Part shown: one piece after another, positions 22,997 to 32,518 of the stretch
Numbering within the stretch: position 1 is the stretch's first letter
Layout of the letters: every line of letters starts with the position of its first letter
The notes under the pieces: model-generated
What the model was told of the DNA's origin: nothing
Database searches by the model: none
What the model saw: the letters and a program-made list of their open reading frames with translations, nothing else
Origin: Granulosicoccus sp.
GTDB lineage: Bacteria; Pseudomonadota; Gammaproteobacteria; Granulosicoccales; Granulosicoccaceae
Direction of reading: 5' to 3'
DNA length: 64,000 nucleotides
Assembly (NCBI GenBank): GCA_020627685.1
Contig: JAHDGK010000001.1
Location: forward strand, 14,084 to 78,083
Position numbers and translations under genes: made by a program

Positions 22997-24054
22997 ACGA
23001 TTTTCTGATTTATGGGGCAACCGGTTATACCGGTAATCTGATCGCAAAACTTGCGATCGCACGAGGCATCAAACCGGTATTGGCCGGCCGTAATGCTGCG
23101 GCTCTTTCAGCTATGTCGAAGTCAATGGGATTGGAGTACCGCGTTGGTCAATTGGAACGATCGAATGAGCTAGATGATGTGTTGAAAGGGGTGGCTGTTG
23201 TTGTCAATGCAGCAGGGCCCTTTGCATCTACCGCTGAGCATTTGATATCCGCTTGCTTACGTAACAATACACATTACATCGATGTTGCCGGGGAAATTCC
23301 TGTCTTTGAATCGTTGTATCAAAAAGATGCTAACGCTAAACGTTCAAACATTATGGTTATGCCTGGAGTAGGCTTTGTCGTGTTAGCGAGTGATTGCCTG
23401 GCGGCTCACGTTGCGTCCCGCCTGCCCAAGGCACAGTATCTAAGGCTGGCGGTGTCCCGCACTACTTTATTTTCACGGGGTTCGGCCAAAACCATGATGG
23501 AGCTCTTTGACGGTGGTATAAAAATTCGTCGCAAGGGATCACTTTGTTCTGTAGGAATAGGCAGTCTAGAGCGACAGTTTGATTTTGGCCAAGGACTTAA
23601 AGACGCGGTGGTGGTGAGTTGGCCGGATGTTTTTACAGCGCATCGTTCCACGGCCATACCCAACATCGAAACCTATTTTGAGACAGGTCCGATGGAGCGG
23701 AGTTTAATACTGTATGCCAAAAGTGCCGGATGGCTTATGCAGTTACCGTTATCACGGCCTATCTTAAACGCTCAATTATCTTTCCTTCCTCAAGGCCCGA
23801 GTGAGCGTCAAAGAGCATCTGAAAGTAGGGTGATCGTGGCCGAAGTGGAGGATGCATCTGGCCGCGTTGCAAGAAGTCGTTTAACCACCAAAGAAGCTTA
23901 TTCCTTTACCGCCCAGTCGACTCTATTAGTGGTGTCAAAGATACTGTCCGGAGAGTGGTCTGCAGGCTATCAAACACCTGCACAGCTCTATGGAATAAAC
24001 GATGTCACTGCTTTAGAGGGCGTTCATCTAGAGGATTTAGCCACGCCTAGCTAA
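22993..24054 (+). CDS. Saccharopine dehydrogenase NADP-binding / trans-acting enoyl reductase-like protein
   Basis: FLIYGATGYTGNLIAKLAIARGIKPVLAGRN...VVVNAAGPFASTAEHLISACLRNNTHYIDVAGEI. TTG start overlaps the upstream stop codon (attga). Confidence 0.85.
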   Translation: MNDFLIYGATGYTGNLIAKLAIARGIKPVLAGRNAAALSAMSKSMGLEYRVGQLERSNELDDVLKGVAVVVNAAGPFASTAEHLISACLRNNTHYIDVAGEIPVFESLYQKDANAKRSNIMVMPGVGFVVLASDCLAAHVASRLPKAQYLRLAVSRTTLFSRGSAKTMMELFDGGIKIRRKGSLCSVGIGSLERQFDFGQGLKDAVVVSWPDVFTAHRSTAIPNIETYFETGPMERSLILYAKSAGWLMQLPLSRPILNAQLSFLPQGPSERQRASESRVIVAEVEDASGRVARSRLTTKEAYSFTAQSTLLVVSKILSGEWSAGYQTPAQLYGINDVTALEGVHLEDLATPS

Positions 24055-24069
24055 GGACTCACTGTTTAG

Positions 24070-27000
24070 CTAACTAAGTTCTGGTTGCACTGCCTCATCA
24101 AGCAATGATTTTGCGTCTTGTAAATCTGCAATGCTGTGGCCTTCAGTAAAGCGTCCAAAAACATCGGATAGTCTGGCAATAGCCGTATGATAATTTTCAC
24201 CATTCATCTCACGATGGAGACGGACCCGGCTCATAGCAGTGCGAAGCTCGAACATTTTTGCATTGTTCTGCCTAGCTAAGTCGAGGGATTGTTGGAAGCA
24301 CTTTTCAGCAGCTTCAGTATTGTTGTCGCTCAGGAGTAATAGCTCGCCTTTTAGGCGGTACAGCTCAGGAGCAAATAAATCGTCCAACAGCGTATTGGTT
24401 AGCTCTATTGCTTCATCAACCACTTCAAGCCCAGCGGACTGATCACCGCAAAAAAGATGAGCCTCTGCCAGTAAATGCAGATAGTAGGATACGGACAAGC
24501 GCGCACCGGTCAGCCGAAAGCCTGCAACACCTTGTTTGATCAGTTCGATACCTTCCTGATGTTGTCCGTTCTTAACTTTCGCCGAGCCCAAACCCGCCGT
24601 GGCTGTGCTGACAAAAAACGGATAGCCTTGTTCAGATGAGTGATTTCTAAATGTATCGGCACTTTTCGTTAACGCGGGTAAATCGCGTATTGCTTGCATC
24701 AATATCATGTTGAACAGCATGGAGGTTGCTACCACATAGGGTGTGCCCAGCTTTTCAATATGCGCGTTAGTTTCTTTTAGTAATGCCAGTGCCTTATCCG
24801 GATAGCCACAAACCCAGAGATTCCAATAGCCGTAAAAGTGAGGTAACAAATCGGCATCATCGCCAAACGCCTGCGCTAGTTTTTCGTGCTTCTCAACAGA
24901 AAACCGTTGTGCCGCATCATTGAGTTTGTCCCTGGCAGATAGTCTGTCTCCAGACCAAAATGCATTAATTGCCAAGGCTGAACTGGTTACGATAGGTTGC
25001 GACGGGTCAGAGGAGTAGCGGGAAAGCTGAGTAGCTAAATTCATGCTTTCGTCGCGGTTGCCGCGCAATAGGTGAAACACCCATAAGCCATACAGGGTTG
25101 GTATGAGCTGTGGTGTGTCTTCAAGCTCATTGCAAATTTGCTGTGCCCGTGCATAGTTTTCACTGATGTCGTCAGCGGCGTAACCCATCGTAGCCACCAG
25201 GCCAACACCCATTAAGAGTCTGGTATGAAGCTCGAATTGTTTGTTCTCTACCGTATCGGGTGCATCAGATAGTAATGCCAGCGCTTGCCTGCAATGGTTC
25301 ACCGATTCAATATAGGCAGATTGCTCAGCAGAGTTTTTGGCAGCCATTTGCCAGTACTTTATGGCCTCAGAAAGATTCTTTGCGCCGGTAAAATGGTGAG
25401 CCAGTAACTCAGGCTCGCTTTGGGCGGTATCTGGAAAATGTTCGTTAAGGAAGGCTGCAATTTTCCCGTGTATTGATTGGCAATTTTTTCGAAGCAGACT
25501 GTCGTATGCAGCATCCTGAACCAGTGCGTGCTTAAAGGTGTAATGAGATTCCGGCGGATGACCATGTGGGATTATTAATGCTGCATGGCACAGTTCATCC
25601 AGAGCGACCTGAAGTGCAGAACTCGTTAGTCGCGAAATGGCTGCCAGTAAGTCGTAGTGAAAAACTCTGCCGATAACTGACCCGATTTGGGCTGTCTCTT
25701 TGGCGGCAACCGTATGATTCAGTCGAGCTGCAAGAGAGTCTTTGAGCGTGTTCGGTACAGCGACGGAAGGCAGTGCACCGGAAAGAACATATCGCTCGCC
25801 AGTATCAACAAGAAACTTAGAATCGAGCATTGTCTTTGTCAATTCTTCGATAAACAGTGGTGTACCGTCAGATTTTGAAACAATGGCGTCGAGAATGGGG
25901 CGCGGTAGTTCTTTCCCAGGTGCAATCGAATGGATCAATTGCATGATGTCATCCGCATCAAGCCTTCCAAGATTGAGGCTCAAATTGGAGGCGTGATTTT
26001 GCCAAGGTGCGGTAAATTCAGGTCTGCTGGTTACAACGACCAGAATGTGGGCCTGCGGGATTTTATCGACGAGGCGTTCCAGCAATTCCAATGATGATGG
26101 ATCAATCCAATGCAAATCCTCAAACAACATCAACAACGGTTTTTCGCTCGCCACACTCAAAAAGTGATCAAGCAGCGCGCTCATTATTGTCTCTTTCAGT
26201 ATCCCAGGCGTTAGATTGAGTTTGGGCAGACGCTCATCGGAGCGTATCGATAAAAGATTTGCTAGCAGTGGCAGGGATACGGATACATCCTGGCCCAGAC
26301 TTTTTAGCATCACTTCAAGCTTGTCGAGTTTGGTATCACTATCGTCGCCTCGTTCGAACTTCGCGCTGCTTTCGATATGAGCAATAACAGGAAAAAACGC
26401 ACTGTACTGATTGAACTGAGTACAGAAAAAGCGCATGGTTGCGTGTGGCTGGTCAGCCACCTGATCACGTACAGCCTGGATAAGTCGTGATTTCCCGATT
26501 CCCGGTTCACCACTCATACTCACAATTTGCCCTTTGCCGGAACACGCTTGCTGCCAGCCTGTTTGCAGTACGCTGAGTTCTCTCTCGCGGCCAACGATCG
26601 ACGTTACTGACGCACGCCCGTGTCTAGCTTCGAACCGCCTTTCGTCAGACTGAACGCGAACTGGTTGCCACGCCCGCACAGGGTCTGTAAAGCCTTTTAA
26701 AGCATGCTCTCCGAGGTCAACACATTCGAATGTTCCTCCGGTGAGTTGTTTTGTCTGATCGCTGATAATGACGGTATTGGGTTCTGCCAAGGACTGCAGA
26801 CGGGCTGCAAGGTTTGGCGTCTCACCGTAGACAGACAACTCCATGGCGCTGCCCTCGCCGATGACTTCTCCCACGACGACAGGGCCTGTAGCAATGCCAA
26901 TTCGAACGGGTAGGGGAAGATCGAAAACTCGCACCTTTGCCAACTCATCAACGATTTCCAACCCGGCTCTTGCCGCTTGTTCGGGGGAGTTCTCGTGCGC

Positions 27001-27417
27001 AACGGGATACCCGAAATACACTAATATCCCGTCGCCGAGAAATCTGGCCGTGGTACCTGAATATTTGGCAATAGCGCTTTCGCAGGTTTCACGGAAGACC
27101 CGAATGATCTCGCTGAGATCTTCCGGATCGAATTGTTCGGACAAGGCGGTTGAACCCACCAAGTCGCAAAACATGACCGTCAACTGGCGGCGATCATGAG
27201 GTGCTTCAATCGGCTGAGGTGATGCATCTGACGATTGTTCGTTTAATGCCGCAATAGCCTTGGTGAGTTTTTTCCTGGGGCCGAGAGGAATGCCTAGCTC
27301 AATCAGGTCACGCTCTGTGAGATCTGCAAGGACATCCATATCAACCTCAAGCTCTTCAAAAGACTTGTGGTATTTGCTCAGACCGAGGTCAGATAGCCAT
27401 GACTTGATATCTGTCAT
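24070..27417 (-). CDS. SAM-domain adenylate/guanylate cyclase with AAA ATPase and TPR-like region
   Basis: N-term SAM-like WLSDLGLSKYHKSFEELEVDMDVLADLTERDLIELGI; class III cyclase LTVMFCDLVGSTALSEQFDPED...FLGDGILVYFGYPVAHENSPEQA; Walker A SGEPGIGKSRLI; helical-repeat C-terminus. Confidence 0.9.
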   Translation of the reverse strand: MTDIKSWLSDLGLSKYHKSFEELEVDMDVLADLTERDLIELGIPLGPRKKLTKAIAALNEQSSDASPQPIEAPHDRRQLTVMFCDLVGSTALSEQFDPEDLSEIIRVFRETCESAIAKYSGTTARFLGDGILVYFGYPVAHENSPEQAARAGLEIVDELAKVRVFDLPLPVRIGIATGPVVVGEVIGEGSAMELSVYGETPNLAARLQSLAEPNTVIISDQTKQLTGGTFECVDLGEHALKGFTDPVRAWQPVRVQSDERRFEARHGRASVTSIVGRERELSVLQTGWQQACSGKGQIVSMSGEPGIGKSRLIQAVRDQVADQPHATMRFFCTQFNQYSAFFPVIAHIESSAKFERGDDSDTKLDKLEVMLKSLGQDVSVSLPLLANLLSIRSDERLPKLNLTPGILKETIMSALLDHFLSVASEKPLLMLFEDLHWIDPSSLELLERLVDKIPQAHILVVVTSRPEFTAPWQNHASNLSLNLGRLDADDIMQLIHSIAPGKELPRPILDAIVSKSDGTPLFIEELTKTMLDSKFLVDTGERYVLSGALPSVAVPNTLKDSLAARLNHTVAAKETAQIGSVIGRVFHYDLLAAISRLTSSALQVALDELCHAALIIPHGHPPESHYTFKHALVQDAAYDSLLRKNCQSIHGKIAAFLNEHFPDTAQSEPELLAHHFTGAKNLSEAIKYWQMAAKNSAEQSAYIESVNHCRQALALLSDAPDTVENKQFELHTRLLMGVGLVATMGYAADDISENYARAQQICNELEDTPQLIPTLYGLWVFHLLRGNRDESMNLATQLSRYSSDPSQPIVTSSALAINAFWSGDRLSARDKLNDAAQRFSVEKHEKLAQAFGDDADLLPHFYGYWNLWVCGYPDKALALLKETNAHIEKLGTPYVVATSMLFNMILMQAIRDLPALTKSADTFRNHSSEQGYPFFVSTATAGLGSAKVKNGQHQEGIELIKQGVAGFRLTGARLSVSYYLHLLAEAHLFCGDQSAGLEVVDEAIELTNTLLDDLFAPELYRLKGELLLLSDNNTEAAEKCFQQSLDLARQNNAKMFELRTAMSRVRLHREMNGENYHTAIARLSDVFGRFTEGHSIADLQDAKSLLDEAVQPELS

Positions 27418-27804
27418 TAAGTCACGAGCCCTGGGAGGATCGCCGGAAATATATTACAGGCGGCTTTCGCACGCCAACTCACTTTTCCCATGGGTAACAA
27501 CTCTTAGGTTACATCGACAACATTACAATCCTAGCGACTTTCGGGAATTTTGCCTACTAATGGTTGAAATTTAGTGAATTTGGTGCTGAGCAAGTGAATT
27601 TAAGAGGCAGTTAGTGCGCTGCTATGGAGCGCCTCATATCGACTCCTGTGCTGCCAGGTTTGCCTCCTTAGCCGAGAATCATTCTGCCCGTCCAACTCGT
27701 TCTCATGAATACAAGATTCCGGTCAAATTACCTATCGGAGTTCCAGAAACGCGTTCGAAGGAGTAGATTAGTGGCAGATGTGCCGTAACGAAGACAGTTG
27801 CTTT

Positions 27805-28560
27805 ATGAGTAGCCTAATTCCATTTTTCCGATCGATCCGGGGATTCCAAAGTCTTGCCAGCGCTCTGATACTGTTCGTTTTCAGTGAGAACTTAGGGTAC
27901 AGCGTTGCATTCTTATTGTTACTGGCCTTCTCTTACTCCTTCAACGATATATTCGATTATGTATTGGGTAATGATATTGAGGCCCATCCAAATCGTCCGC
28001 TCCCATCAGGGGCCCTATCGCTCAAGTTCGCTGCCATCGGGTGCACAATTCTCGCGTTGCTCTTCTGTGCTCAAGTGGTGTTCATATCGTCTTTGCATGA
28101 AAAACTAATATTGATAACCGGGCTCTGTGTATCGGCTCTTTATTCGCTGTTTCTTAAACGTTGGTATCCAGGCTTCGCCATGCCGATTTGGTCAGCGATG
28201 ACCGTGGTGGTGTTTTTGAAAGCATCGGACGTAGAGACAGTTTGTTATGTTCTGTGTCTCATGTTCTTTATCGGGCGGGAGTTACTGCTTGATATACGTG
28301 ACGAAAAAACAGATCGCTTGCTGGCAAAAACCCCGAGCCTTGCGACTATCTTAGGCAGCTGGGGCAGGCCGATTGCAGTAGCAGGCATGATCATTCCCAT
28401 CCTGGCGTTGCTGTTCTTCGATCATCAGAATTACGCGATTTTGAGCATCGCCATAGCGCTGTTCGCAACCTCGCTTATCGTCACCTACCAAAGTGCTGAC
28501 AAAATGGAGCTTGTGTCTAAAGCCGGGTATCTTTTCGTGCTTTTTGCACCGAGTTTGTAG
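27805..28560 (+). CDS. UbiA-family prenyltransferase
   Basis: Membrane protein with NDIFDYVLGNDIEAHPNRPLPSGALS and second Asp motif LLDIRDEKTDRLLAKTPSLATILG. Alternative upstream ATG at 27778. Confidence 0.78.
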   Translation: MSSLIPFFRSIRGFQSLASALILFVFSENLGYSVAFLLLLAFSYSFNDIFDYVLGNDIEAHPNRPLPSGALSLKFAAIGCTILALLFCAQVVFISSLHEKLILITGLCVSALYSLFLKRWYPGFAMPIWSAMTVVVFLKASDVETVCYVLCLMFFIGRELLLDIRDEKTDRLLAKTPSLATILGSWGRPIAVAGMIIPILALLFFDHQNYAILSIAIALFATSLIVTYQSADKMELVSKAGYLFVLFAPSL

Positions 28561-28606
28561 CGCCTTTTTACAGTCCGCACGGTGCTAAACCGCTTAAAAA
28601 ATAGGC

Positions 28607-29284
28607 TTACATTCCTACTAAACGTTTAAGCCAGTCTGCAATGTCTACGATCTCTTCTGAACTGACGCTATGCGGCATCGCATAGTCGTGCCATTCAAGG
28701 GCAACACCCTTGGCTTCAAGTGCTTGTCTGGACTGCTGAGCATGCTGAATCTGGATAACATCATCCATTTGACCATGCGCCATAAATACCGGAACGCCTA
28801 GATGTGCGTCGGTGATGGCCGGTAGTGCTTCATCTTGAATGGGCATATACGTGGACAAGGCCATGATGCCTGCCAATTTGTGTTTACCTGTCAGACCTGC
28901 GTACAAAGCTATAGCACCTCCTTGAGAAAATCCAGCCAGGATAATGTTGCTGGCAGGGATGCCCTGAGCAATTTCATTGTCGATGAGATCGTCAACCATC
29001 GCGGCAGATTCCCTTGTACCTTCATAGTCTTGCTCACGGCTGCCGAAGTCCAGCGAGGTAATGTCGTACCAACCCCGCATAGCCGCACCTCCGTTGATCG
29101 TTATGGGGCGAATAGGAGCGTGTGGGAACAGGAACCGGATACCTGGACGTTGCAGGAGTTTAAGCTCGGGCACAATCGGCTCGAAGTCATGACCGCTCGC
29201 GCCGAGGCCGTGAAGCCAGATTACCGTGTACTCAACCGGTTCAGCGGTAGTAATTTCGATGCAATCGAGCAGTTTTTGGGACAT
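28607..29284 (-). CDS. Phospholipase/carboxylesterase family alpha/beta hydrolase
   Basis: VIWLHGLGASGHDFEPIVPEL; nucleophile elbow ILAGFSQGGAIALYAGL; PVFMAHGQMDDVI; DYAMPHSVSSEEI. Confidence 0.92.
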   Translation of the reverse strand: MSQKLLDCIEITTAEPVEYTVIWLHGLGASGHDFEPIVPELKLLQRPGIRFLFPHAPIRPITINGGAAMRGWYDITSLDFGSREQDYEGTRESAAMVDDLIDNEIAQGIPASNIILAGFSQGGAIALYAGLTGKHKLAGIMALSTYMPIQDEALPAITDAHLGVPVFMAHGQMDDVIQIQHAQQSRQALEAKGVALEWHDYAMPHSVSSEEIVDIADWLKRLVGM

Positions 29285-29357
29285 GATAGGTACTGCTCAT
29301 ACATGGCTTGGGCGAGGTGCGAGTATACTCCATAGCCCCACCCACGAGACGACTGCT

Positions 29358-29600
29358 ATGACATTGAAGCTTCGAACAATGGCACTACCGTTAGGTTTGG
29401 TGCTAGCAGTGTTACTCACAGCGTGTGGAAACAAGGGTGACCTTTACCTTGTGCCTGACGAAGTGACTGAACAAGATCTCATCCGCTTAGAGCAGACATT
29501 GCAGAACAATGCTGCGGTATCGCCTGAGAATGAAAGTGATGAAGATGACTCAGACGATTCGAAAAAGGATAAGAAAGACAGCGATTCAGTAGCGCAATAA
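29358..29600 (+). CDS. lptM: LptM (YifL)-like small lipoprotein
   Basis: Lipobox MTLKLRTMALPLGLVLAVLLTACGNKGDLYLVP; located directly upstream of lysA-dapF; acidic C-terminus. Confidence 0.85.
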   Translation: MTLKLRTMALPLGLVLAVLLTACGNKGDLYLVPDEVTEQDLIRLEQTLQNNAAVSPENESDEDDSDDSKKDKKDSDSVAQ

Positions 29601-29657
29601 CAAACATTAATAATCGATTTAACCATGACAGCTTTTTATCGGGACAACGGCTCATTA

Positions 29658-30872
29658 ATGAGCGACCAGCTTAGCCTTACCGCGCTGGCGGAAGAGTACG
29701 GCACGCCTCTGTACGTTTACAACCGGGGTGCTATTGAATCTGCATGGCAGGAATTTTCTAAAAGCTTAGCGGGCCACCCACACCTGATTTGCTATGCGGT
29801 AAAAGCCAACAGTAATCTGGCCGTACTAGATGCACTTGCCCGTTTAGGTTCCGGATTCGACATCGTCTCCGAAGGGGAATTAAAGCGTGTGCTTGCTGCC
29901 GGTGGTCGCCCGGAAAAAATAGTGTTCTCAGGCGTTGGTAAAACAGCTAGGGAAATGGAGGCAGGGTTAGACGCTGGCATTCGCTGCTTCAACGTTGAAT
30001 CACCCTCAGAGCTTGAGCGACTCGCCACAGTTGCCTCAGCGCATGGCTCCAAAGCCAATATTTCGCTGCGTATAAACCCTGATGTTGATGCTCAGACGCA
30101 CCCGTATATCTCAACTGGACTTAAAGAAAATAAGTTCGGAATCGGTATGGATGAGGCGATGACGACCTACAGGCGCGCAGCCGAGCTTGAGTCCATAGAA
30201 GTGCATGGCATCGATTGTCACATTGGTTCGCAGTTAACCAAGCTTGAGCCGTATGCTGATGCAGTGAAGCTATTGATAGAGATGGTTGATAAGTTGGCCG
30301 AAGAGGGCATTGTGCTGTCACATATCGATGTCGGTGGTGGTCAGGGTATCCAGTACAGCGAAGAGGAATCATCCCTCGATGTCGCGGCTTGGGCGACGTG
30401 TATCCGAGAGGCGATTGGTGAAAGAGATTTAGAGATCCTGGTAGAACCTGGGCGCTACATTGTCGGGCCGGCTGGCGTCTTAGTGACGCAGGTTGAGTAT
30501 TTGAAAAGCAACGAAGACCGGCACTTTGCCGTTGTTGATGCCGCCATGAATGATCTGATACGTCCGGCTTTGTACAGTGCCTGGCAGGCAATCGAACCCG
30601 TTGAAACACTCGATCGCACCACTGAAACTTACGATGTTGTCGGACCTATTTGCGAGTCGGCTGATTTTTTAGGTAAGCAGCGAGAGCTGGCCATTGCAGA
30701 GAATGATCTCCTGTGCGTGCGTTCAGCGGGCGCCTACGCCTCAGTTATGAGCTCGAACTACAATACTCGCCCGCGCGTCGCTGAGGTTATGGTGGACGGT
30801 GATAAATCACATCTGGTTTGCGCCAGAGAAAACGTCGATGAGCTATTTGCGCGGGAATCACTGCTGCCATGA
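29658..30872 (+). CDS. lysA: Diaminopimelate decarboxylase
   Basis: LAEEYGTPLYVYNRGAIESAW, CYAVKANSNLAVL, SGFDIVSEGELKRVLAAG, VEPGRYIVG. Start set at internal ATG (MSDQLSLTALAEEYG). Confidence 0.96.
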   Translation: MSDQLSLTALAEEYGTPLYVYNRGAIESAWQEFSKSLAGHPHLICYAVKANSNLAVLDALARLGSGFDIVSEGELKRVLAAGGRPEKIVFSGVGKTAREMEAGLDAGIRCFNVESPSELERLATVASAHGSKANISLRINPDVDAQTHPYISTGLKENKFGIGMDEAMTTYRRAAELESIEVHGIDCHIGSQLTKLEPYADAVKLLIEMVDKLAEEGIVLSHIDVGGGQGIQYSEEESSLDVAAWATCIREAIGERDLEILVEPGRYIVGPAGVLVTQVEYLKSNEDRHFAVVDAAMNDLIRPALYSAWQAIEPVETLDRTTETYDVVGPICESADFLGKQRELAIAENDLLCVRSAGAYASVMSSNYNTRPRVAEVMVDGDKSHLVCARENVDELFARESLLP

Positions 30873-31702
30873 GTGGCTTCGATTTCACCAAGATGCATGG
30901 TTTGGGTAACGATTTCATTGTCATAGACAATGTCTCGCAAAGCGTGTCCCTAACGCGTGAGCAAATTCGTTTTTTATCCGATCGCCATACGGGAGTCGGA
31001 TTCGATCAGCTATTGGTGGTAAACCCGCCATCCGTTTCCGGTGCTGAATTTGATTACCAAATTTATAATGCCGACGGTGACGAAGTTGAACACTGCGGTA
31101 ATGGTGCTCGGTGTTTTGCGCGCTTTGTGGTCGACAAAGGGTTAACCACTAGCCGATCCATAAACGTACAAACGCAGGCAGGTTTAATTACGCTTGATCT
31201 ACAAAGCAACGGTGATGTCACCGTGCGTATGGGCTTAATAGATTTCAAGCCAGAGAACATACCTTTTGTTGCCAAAGAAGAATCTTTGTACTATGCGCTT
31301 GACGTTGATGGTGAGACCTATCAAGTAGGTTCGGCGAGTATCGGTAATCCGCATGTGTTGTTGCAGGTAGATGATATCGAACAAGCAGAAGTAGAGCGTT
31401 TGGGCCCTTTAATAGAGTCCCATGAACGTTTTCCAAATCGCGTTAATGTCGGCTTCATGCAAATAATTAATCGACAACACATTCTTTTACGAGTTTTTGA
31501 ACGAGGTGTGGGTGAGACACGTGCGTGTGGTACTGGCGCCTGTGCAGCCGTTGCTATAGGCCATCATCAGGGCTTACTTGACAATACCGCCACTGTGACC
31601 TTACCCGGCGGAGATTTGAGAGTTAGTTGGCTAAATAAAAATAAGTCAATTGAAATGACGGGACCATGTTCTACAGTCTTTGAGGGACACACGAGAATGT
31701 AG
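30869..31702 (+). CDS. dapF: Diaminopimelate epimerase
   Basis: FTKMHGLGNDFIVIDNV; YNADGDEVEHCGNGARCFARF; ERGVGETRACGTGACAAVA. ATGA overlap with lysA. Confidence 0.97.
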   Translation: MSGFDFTKMHGLGNDFIVIDNVSQSVSLTREQIRFLSDRHTGVGFDQLLVVNPPSVSGAEFDYQIYNADGDEVEHCGNGARCFARFVVDKGLTTSRSINVQTQAGLITLDLQSNGDVTVRMGLIDFKPENIPFVAKEESLYYALDVDGETYQVGSASIGNPHVLLQVDDIEQAEVERLGPLIESHERFPNRVNVGFMQIINRQHILLRVFERGVGETRACGTGACAAVAIGHHQGLLDNTATVTLPGGDLRVSWLNKNKSIEMTGPCSTVFEGHTRM

Positions 31703-31708
31703 AGAACA

Positions 31709-32518
31709 ATGCAACCCGAACAAACTGATCTGAGCACTGTGCTCACCGATGAAGCCGTACTCAGATTCCTGACAACGAACCCAGAGTTCTTTGCCAATAA
31801 TGAAGAAGTACTGCCTCGACTACGTATACCGCATGGTTCTGGCAACGCTGTATCGTTAATAGAAAAACAAGTTTCTGTTCTTCGCAACAAATGCGGAAGC
31901 CTTGAAAACAGTTTGCGCGATTTGATTGCAGTCGCTCGAGATAACGAGAATTTGCATCAACGCCTGCATGTCCTGATTCAGGACATCATCTCGGCCCCCT
32001 CCATTGAAGAAATTGTTGCATTGACGCAAACCAGTCTGTGCGCGAACTTCAACGCTGATGAAGTTCATATGCTGCTGGTTGATGCCAAGCCGATAAAAGC
32101 TGCTGCCAGAAAGAACTCGAAGAAAGCAGAAACTGCCAAGCCTGCAAAAGCCACAGCGACTCGAGCAAGTGCTGCCCGTCGCCGAAAGCTCAACGCTATT
32201 GAAGGTTTGCAAGTCGTCTCTCACAACGACAAGCGCCTGGCCTTGTTTGAAGAACTGTTTGAAGATGGCGACACAGCCTGCGGTCTACCTAGCGCCGAAC
32301 ACCTCGAATGTTTTGTCGGTAAGGAATATTCCAATATTGCATCTGCCGCGTTAATCCCTTTGTTTCATGAGCGTCAGCTGGGCGTAGTCATGCTCACTAG
32401 CCGTGACGAATCACGATTCTCCTCTGGCAAAGGCGTGATGTTTTTGAATCAGCTTGGCGAATTGCTGGGTCGGCGACTGCACAGCTACGGTGCGTTTGTG
32501 CCGGCAGCAAAACGATGA
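31709..32518 (+). CDS. DUF484 family protein
   Basis: DEAVLRFLTTNPEFFANNEEVLPRLRIPHGSGNAVSLIEKQVSVLRNK; conserved position between dapF and xerC. Confidence 0.9.
   Translation: MQPEQTDLSTVLTDEAVLRFLTTNPEFFANNEEVLPRLRIPHGSGNAVSLIEKQVSVLRNKCGSLENSLRDLIAVARDNENLHQRLHVLIQDIISAPSIEEIVALTQTSLCANFNADEVHMLLVDAKPIKAAARKNSKKAETAKPAKATATRASAARRRKLNAIEGLQVVSHNDKRLALFEELFEDGDTACGLPSAEHLECFVGKEYSNIASAALIPLFHERQLGVVMLTSRDESRFSSGKGVMFLNQLGELLGRRLHSYGAFVPAAKR

Noticed and set aside
24048-24072. TAGCTAA...TTAGCTA dyad between the converging enoyl-reductase-like and cyclase genes
   Set aside because: AT-rich 7-bp stem without a T-tract, overlapping the + strand stop codon; may occur by chance.
27418-27777. 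360-bp ORF-poor gap before the UbiA gene, examined for tRNA or other RNA genes
   Set aside because: No cloverleaf-like segment, T-loop consensus or strong hairpin seen by eye; probably a promoter region.
28835-29335. 166-aa plus-strand ORF overlapping the carboxylesterase gene
   Set aside because: Antisense to a clear alpha/beta hydrolase with intact motifs; no recognisable protein features.
30121-30609. 162-aa minus-strand ORF inside lysA
   Set aside because: Shadow ORF opposite a conserved enzyme.
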